A stretch of 5,268 nt of DNA, taken from NCBI GenBank assembly GCA_018268735.1, contig JAFDWA010000150.1, forward strand, positions 1 through 5,268, given 5' to 3'. Made by a program: the position numbers and the translations under genes. Below are positions 3,421-5,268 of this stretch, in pieces. The notes under the pieces are model-generated. The model did no database searches and was not told the origin of the DNA. It was given only the letters and a program-made list of their open reading frames with translations. This DNA is from Actinomycetota bacterium (GTDB lineage Bacteria > Actinomycetota > Acidimicrobiia > Acidimicrobiales > Microtrichaceae). The number at the start of each line of letters is the position of its first letter. Within the stretch, counting starts at the first letter, position 1.

Positions 3421-5268
3421 GTGCACCTGTGCTACCGGGTCGTCGACCCCGCAGGCGGCCACCACGACGTGCGGATCGTCGCCGACGGCGACGCCTCCGT
3501 CGGCGAGGTCGCCGCGGCGATCGCCTCCAGCACCGGCATCCGCACGGTCGGACCCGACGGTGGACGGTCCGCTCCGGCGACGCTGACGATCAGCACCGCT
3601 GCATCCGGGGTCGACGGACCCGACCCGGAGGCGCCAGCGATCGATGCAGCACCACGGTCGGGTTCGACGGTGCGGTTGGTCGGGACGGGCTCCGGGCGTT
3701 CCGGACCGCCGCGCTGGTCGCCGGCATCGCTGCGACCCTCGGGTTCCGCCATCCACCGCACTCGGCTGGCCTACGGGTCGACCGACCTCGGCGCCGCGCG
3801 CATCCACGTCGGACGAACCGTCACGGTGCACGCGACGAGGGTGCCCGACCGCCTCGAGGTCGACGGTCGACGGGTGTTGGGCGGCACCGACGCCGCTCAC
3901 GGCGCACTCGTCCGGGTCGGCACGGAGGTCTTCACGCTCGACATCGCCGGACCCCTGCACCCGCCGGAGACCGGTCCGTGGCGACACCACGGATCGGTGC
4001 CCGCCGTGTCGGAGCACCATGCCCCCACCCCGATCGACCTTCCGGCACCTCCCCCGGAGGACCGCACACCTGGCTTCCCGATGCTGTCCGCTGTGGTCCC
4101 GCTGCTCATGGGTGCTGCGATGTGGGCCGCGACCCGCAGCACGATGGTCGCGGGGTTCGCCCTGTTCAGCGTCGCGTTCGTCGTCGCGTCCGGGATCGAG
4201 GTGCGCCGCGAGCACCGACGCGATCGCCGCTTCCGCGAGTGGTCGTTCCGCCAGGACCTCGCCGGCGCGGCGAGCCGTGCCCGCCGGCTGCGCGACGAGG
4301 AGCTCGCACGGCTGGGGCGCGACCTCCCGTCCGGCGCCGATGTGGCCCGATGGCCTGACGGCGATGCCACGCGGATCTGGGAGCGTCGAGGGGAACCCGG
4401 ATCGTCGCTGCAGGTGCGCATCGGGGTGCAGCGGCTCCCGCCCGCCGATCCCGTCCGCATCCCGGGCGGAGGCCGCGAGGACCTGCGCACCGAGCTCCAC
4501 GACGTCGCTTCGGAGCTCACGACGCTCGATCGGCCGAGCGGGATCGACCTGGCGCACACTGCGCTCGGCATCGCCGGACGGGACGACGGCGCACGGTCGC
4601 TCACCAGGTCGCTCGTCGCGCAGCTCATCGCCACCGTCGGACCGGACCGCCTCGGCATCGTGGTCGACACGACCGTCGAGCGGGCTGCGGCATGGGCCTG
4701 GCTTCGCTGGCTGCCCCACGAGGTGCAGCTCGCCACCGGCGGCGTCGGCGACCTCCCGGAGCAACCCTCCTCGGACCGGGCGGTCCTCACGGTGATCGAC
4801 CGGACCCTCACCGACCGGGGACTGGTGTCCGGACCCGTCGTCGTGGTTGCAGGGTCGCCCGCCGAGCTGCCCGACGGGCTCGACGCGTCGGTGGCCGTCG
4901 CGGACGACGGGGCCACGGTCCGACGCTCCGACGGTCCACCGGAGCCGCTCGACGCCGAGGCGATGTCGATCGAGGCGTGCGAGCACCTGGCACGTGGGCT
5001 CTCGGCGCTGCGCGGCGGTGATCCGGACCACCAGGTGCTGCCCGCTGCGGTCGCCCTCGACGAGGTGATCGCCGACCGGGGCCTGCTGGAGGACGACGAC
5101 CTCGTCCGCGAGGGCTGGCGGCGCAGTCGGGAGGATCGCCGCGCCCTGCGGGCGCCCATCGGCCGCTCGGCGTTCGGTCCGGTGCACATCGACCTGCGCG
5201 CCGACGGACCCCACGGACTCGTCGCCGGGATGACCGGCGCAGGCAAGAGCGAGCTGCTCCGAACGCTC
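3421..5268 (+). CDS. Type VII secretion ATPase, EssC/EccC-like FtsK/SpoIIIE protein (partial, N-terminal 616 residues)
   Basis: Seen: an open frame runs from a GTG at 3421 (GGGG 7 bp upstream) to the window edge with no stop. In order: residues 1-60 are beta-rich (DVRIVADGDASVGEVAAAI), ubiquitin- or FHA-like; 110-178 resemble a degenerate FHA domain (IHVGRTVTV, then VDGRRV and VRVGTEVFTL); 201-217 are Pro-rich; two membrane helices lie at 218-237 and 242-259; a basic, charged helix follows (262-300). Then come hallmarks of the D0 region: IWERRGEP (319-326), RIGVQRLP (333-340), GIDLAHTALGIAG (374-386) and AWLRWLPH (426-433). Next are RALRAPIG (574-581), GPHGLVAG and the first Walker A GMTGAGKS (603-610). 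Known: this order matches EssC and EccC motors, which hold three tandem ATPase domains and power WXG100 export from the inner face of the membrane. Inferred: the motor for the WXG100 protein 16 bp upstream. Walker B and the second and third ATPase domains lie beyond the window, so their integrity cannot be judged. Confidence 0.93.
   Translation, partial: MHLCYRVVDPAGGHHDVRIVADGDASVGEVAAAIASSTGIRTVGPDGGRSAPATLTISTAASGVDGPDPEAPAIDAAPRSGSTVRLVGTGSGRSGPPRWSPASLRPSGSAIHRTRLAYGSTDLGAARIHVGRTVTVHATRVPDRLEVDGRRVLGGTDAAHGALVRVGTEVFTLDIAGPLHPPETGPWRHHGSVPAVSEHHAPTPIDLPAPPPEDRTPGFPMLSAVVPLLMGAAMWAATRSTMVAGFALFSVAFVVASGIEVRREHRRDRRFREWSFRQDLAGAASRARRLRDEELARLGRDLPSGADVARWPDGDATRIWERRGEPGSSLQVRIGVQRLPPADPVRIPGGGREDLRTELHDVASELTTLDRPSGIDLAHTALGIAGRDDGARSLTRSLVAQLIATVGPDRLGIVVDTTVERAAAWAWLRWLPHEVQLATGGVGDLPEQPSSDRAVLTVIDRTLTDRGLVSGPVVVVAGSPAELPDGLDASVAVADDGATVRRSDGPPEPLDAEAMSIEACEHLARGLSALRGGDPDHQVLPAAVALDEVIADRGLLEDDDLVREGWRRSREDRRALRAPIGRSAFGPVHIDLRADGPHGLVAGMTGAGKSELLRTL

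Noticed and set aside
3220..5214. A 664-residue open frame on the minus strand
   Set aside because: It lies antisense to the well-supported ATPase gene, is rich in Arg/Gly/Pro with no recognisable domain, and is the expected shadow of high third-position GC coding sequence.

Overview
The window is about 70% GC, with densely packed genes, GTG starts and strong third-position GC, so long spurious ORFs appear in nearly every frame. Together with a WXG100 protein next to an EssC/EccC-type ATPase, a DUF5317-like membrane protein and an EchA6-like protein, this points to a high-GC actinobacterium. An acidimicrobial lineage (Ilumatobacter/Iamia type) is possible, but that is inference from gene content and style only.

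Layout: there are six genes in two divergent groups around a 116-bp regulatory gap (3022-3137). Leftward (minus strand) run a DUF5317-like multi-pass membrane protein, a small four-helix membrane protein, an enoyl-CoA hydratase/isomerase-fold protein and, after a 120-bp gap, a large exported glycine-rich protein that enters a fibronectin type III domain and leaves the window at base 1. Rightward (plus strand) run an 88-residue WXG100 protein with a near-perfect ribosome binding site and, 16 bp on, the first 616 residues of an FtsK/SpoIIIE-superfamily ATPase of the type VII (ESX/Ess) secretion type. That ATPase leaves the window just after its first Walker A motif. Both edge genes are open at the window boundary and have no stop codon here.

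How they work together: the rightward pair is the recognisable core of a type VII secretion-like locus, with a WXG100 substrate/adaptor and the membrane motor that would recognise and export it. The leftward genes look like a small co-transcribed set (gaps of 43 and 22 bp) of two membrane proteins and an acyl-CoA-binding-fold protein. The exported glycine-rich protein probably has its own promoter and a Sec signal peptide, so it does not need the type VII machine. No direct functional link between the two arms is visible.

The points most worth a second look are: the crotonase-fold protein lacks both catalytic glutamates and resembles the non-catalytic mycobacterial EchA6; the ATPase has an atypical N-terminus before its transmembrane pair; the WXG100 protein has no tyrosine and so no YxxxD/E signal; and the divergent gap has overlapping -10-like elements, one exactly placed for a leaderless transcript. 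No tRNA, rRNA, CRISPR array, insertion sequence or phage feature was seen.
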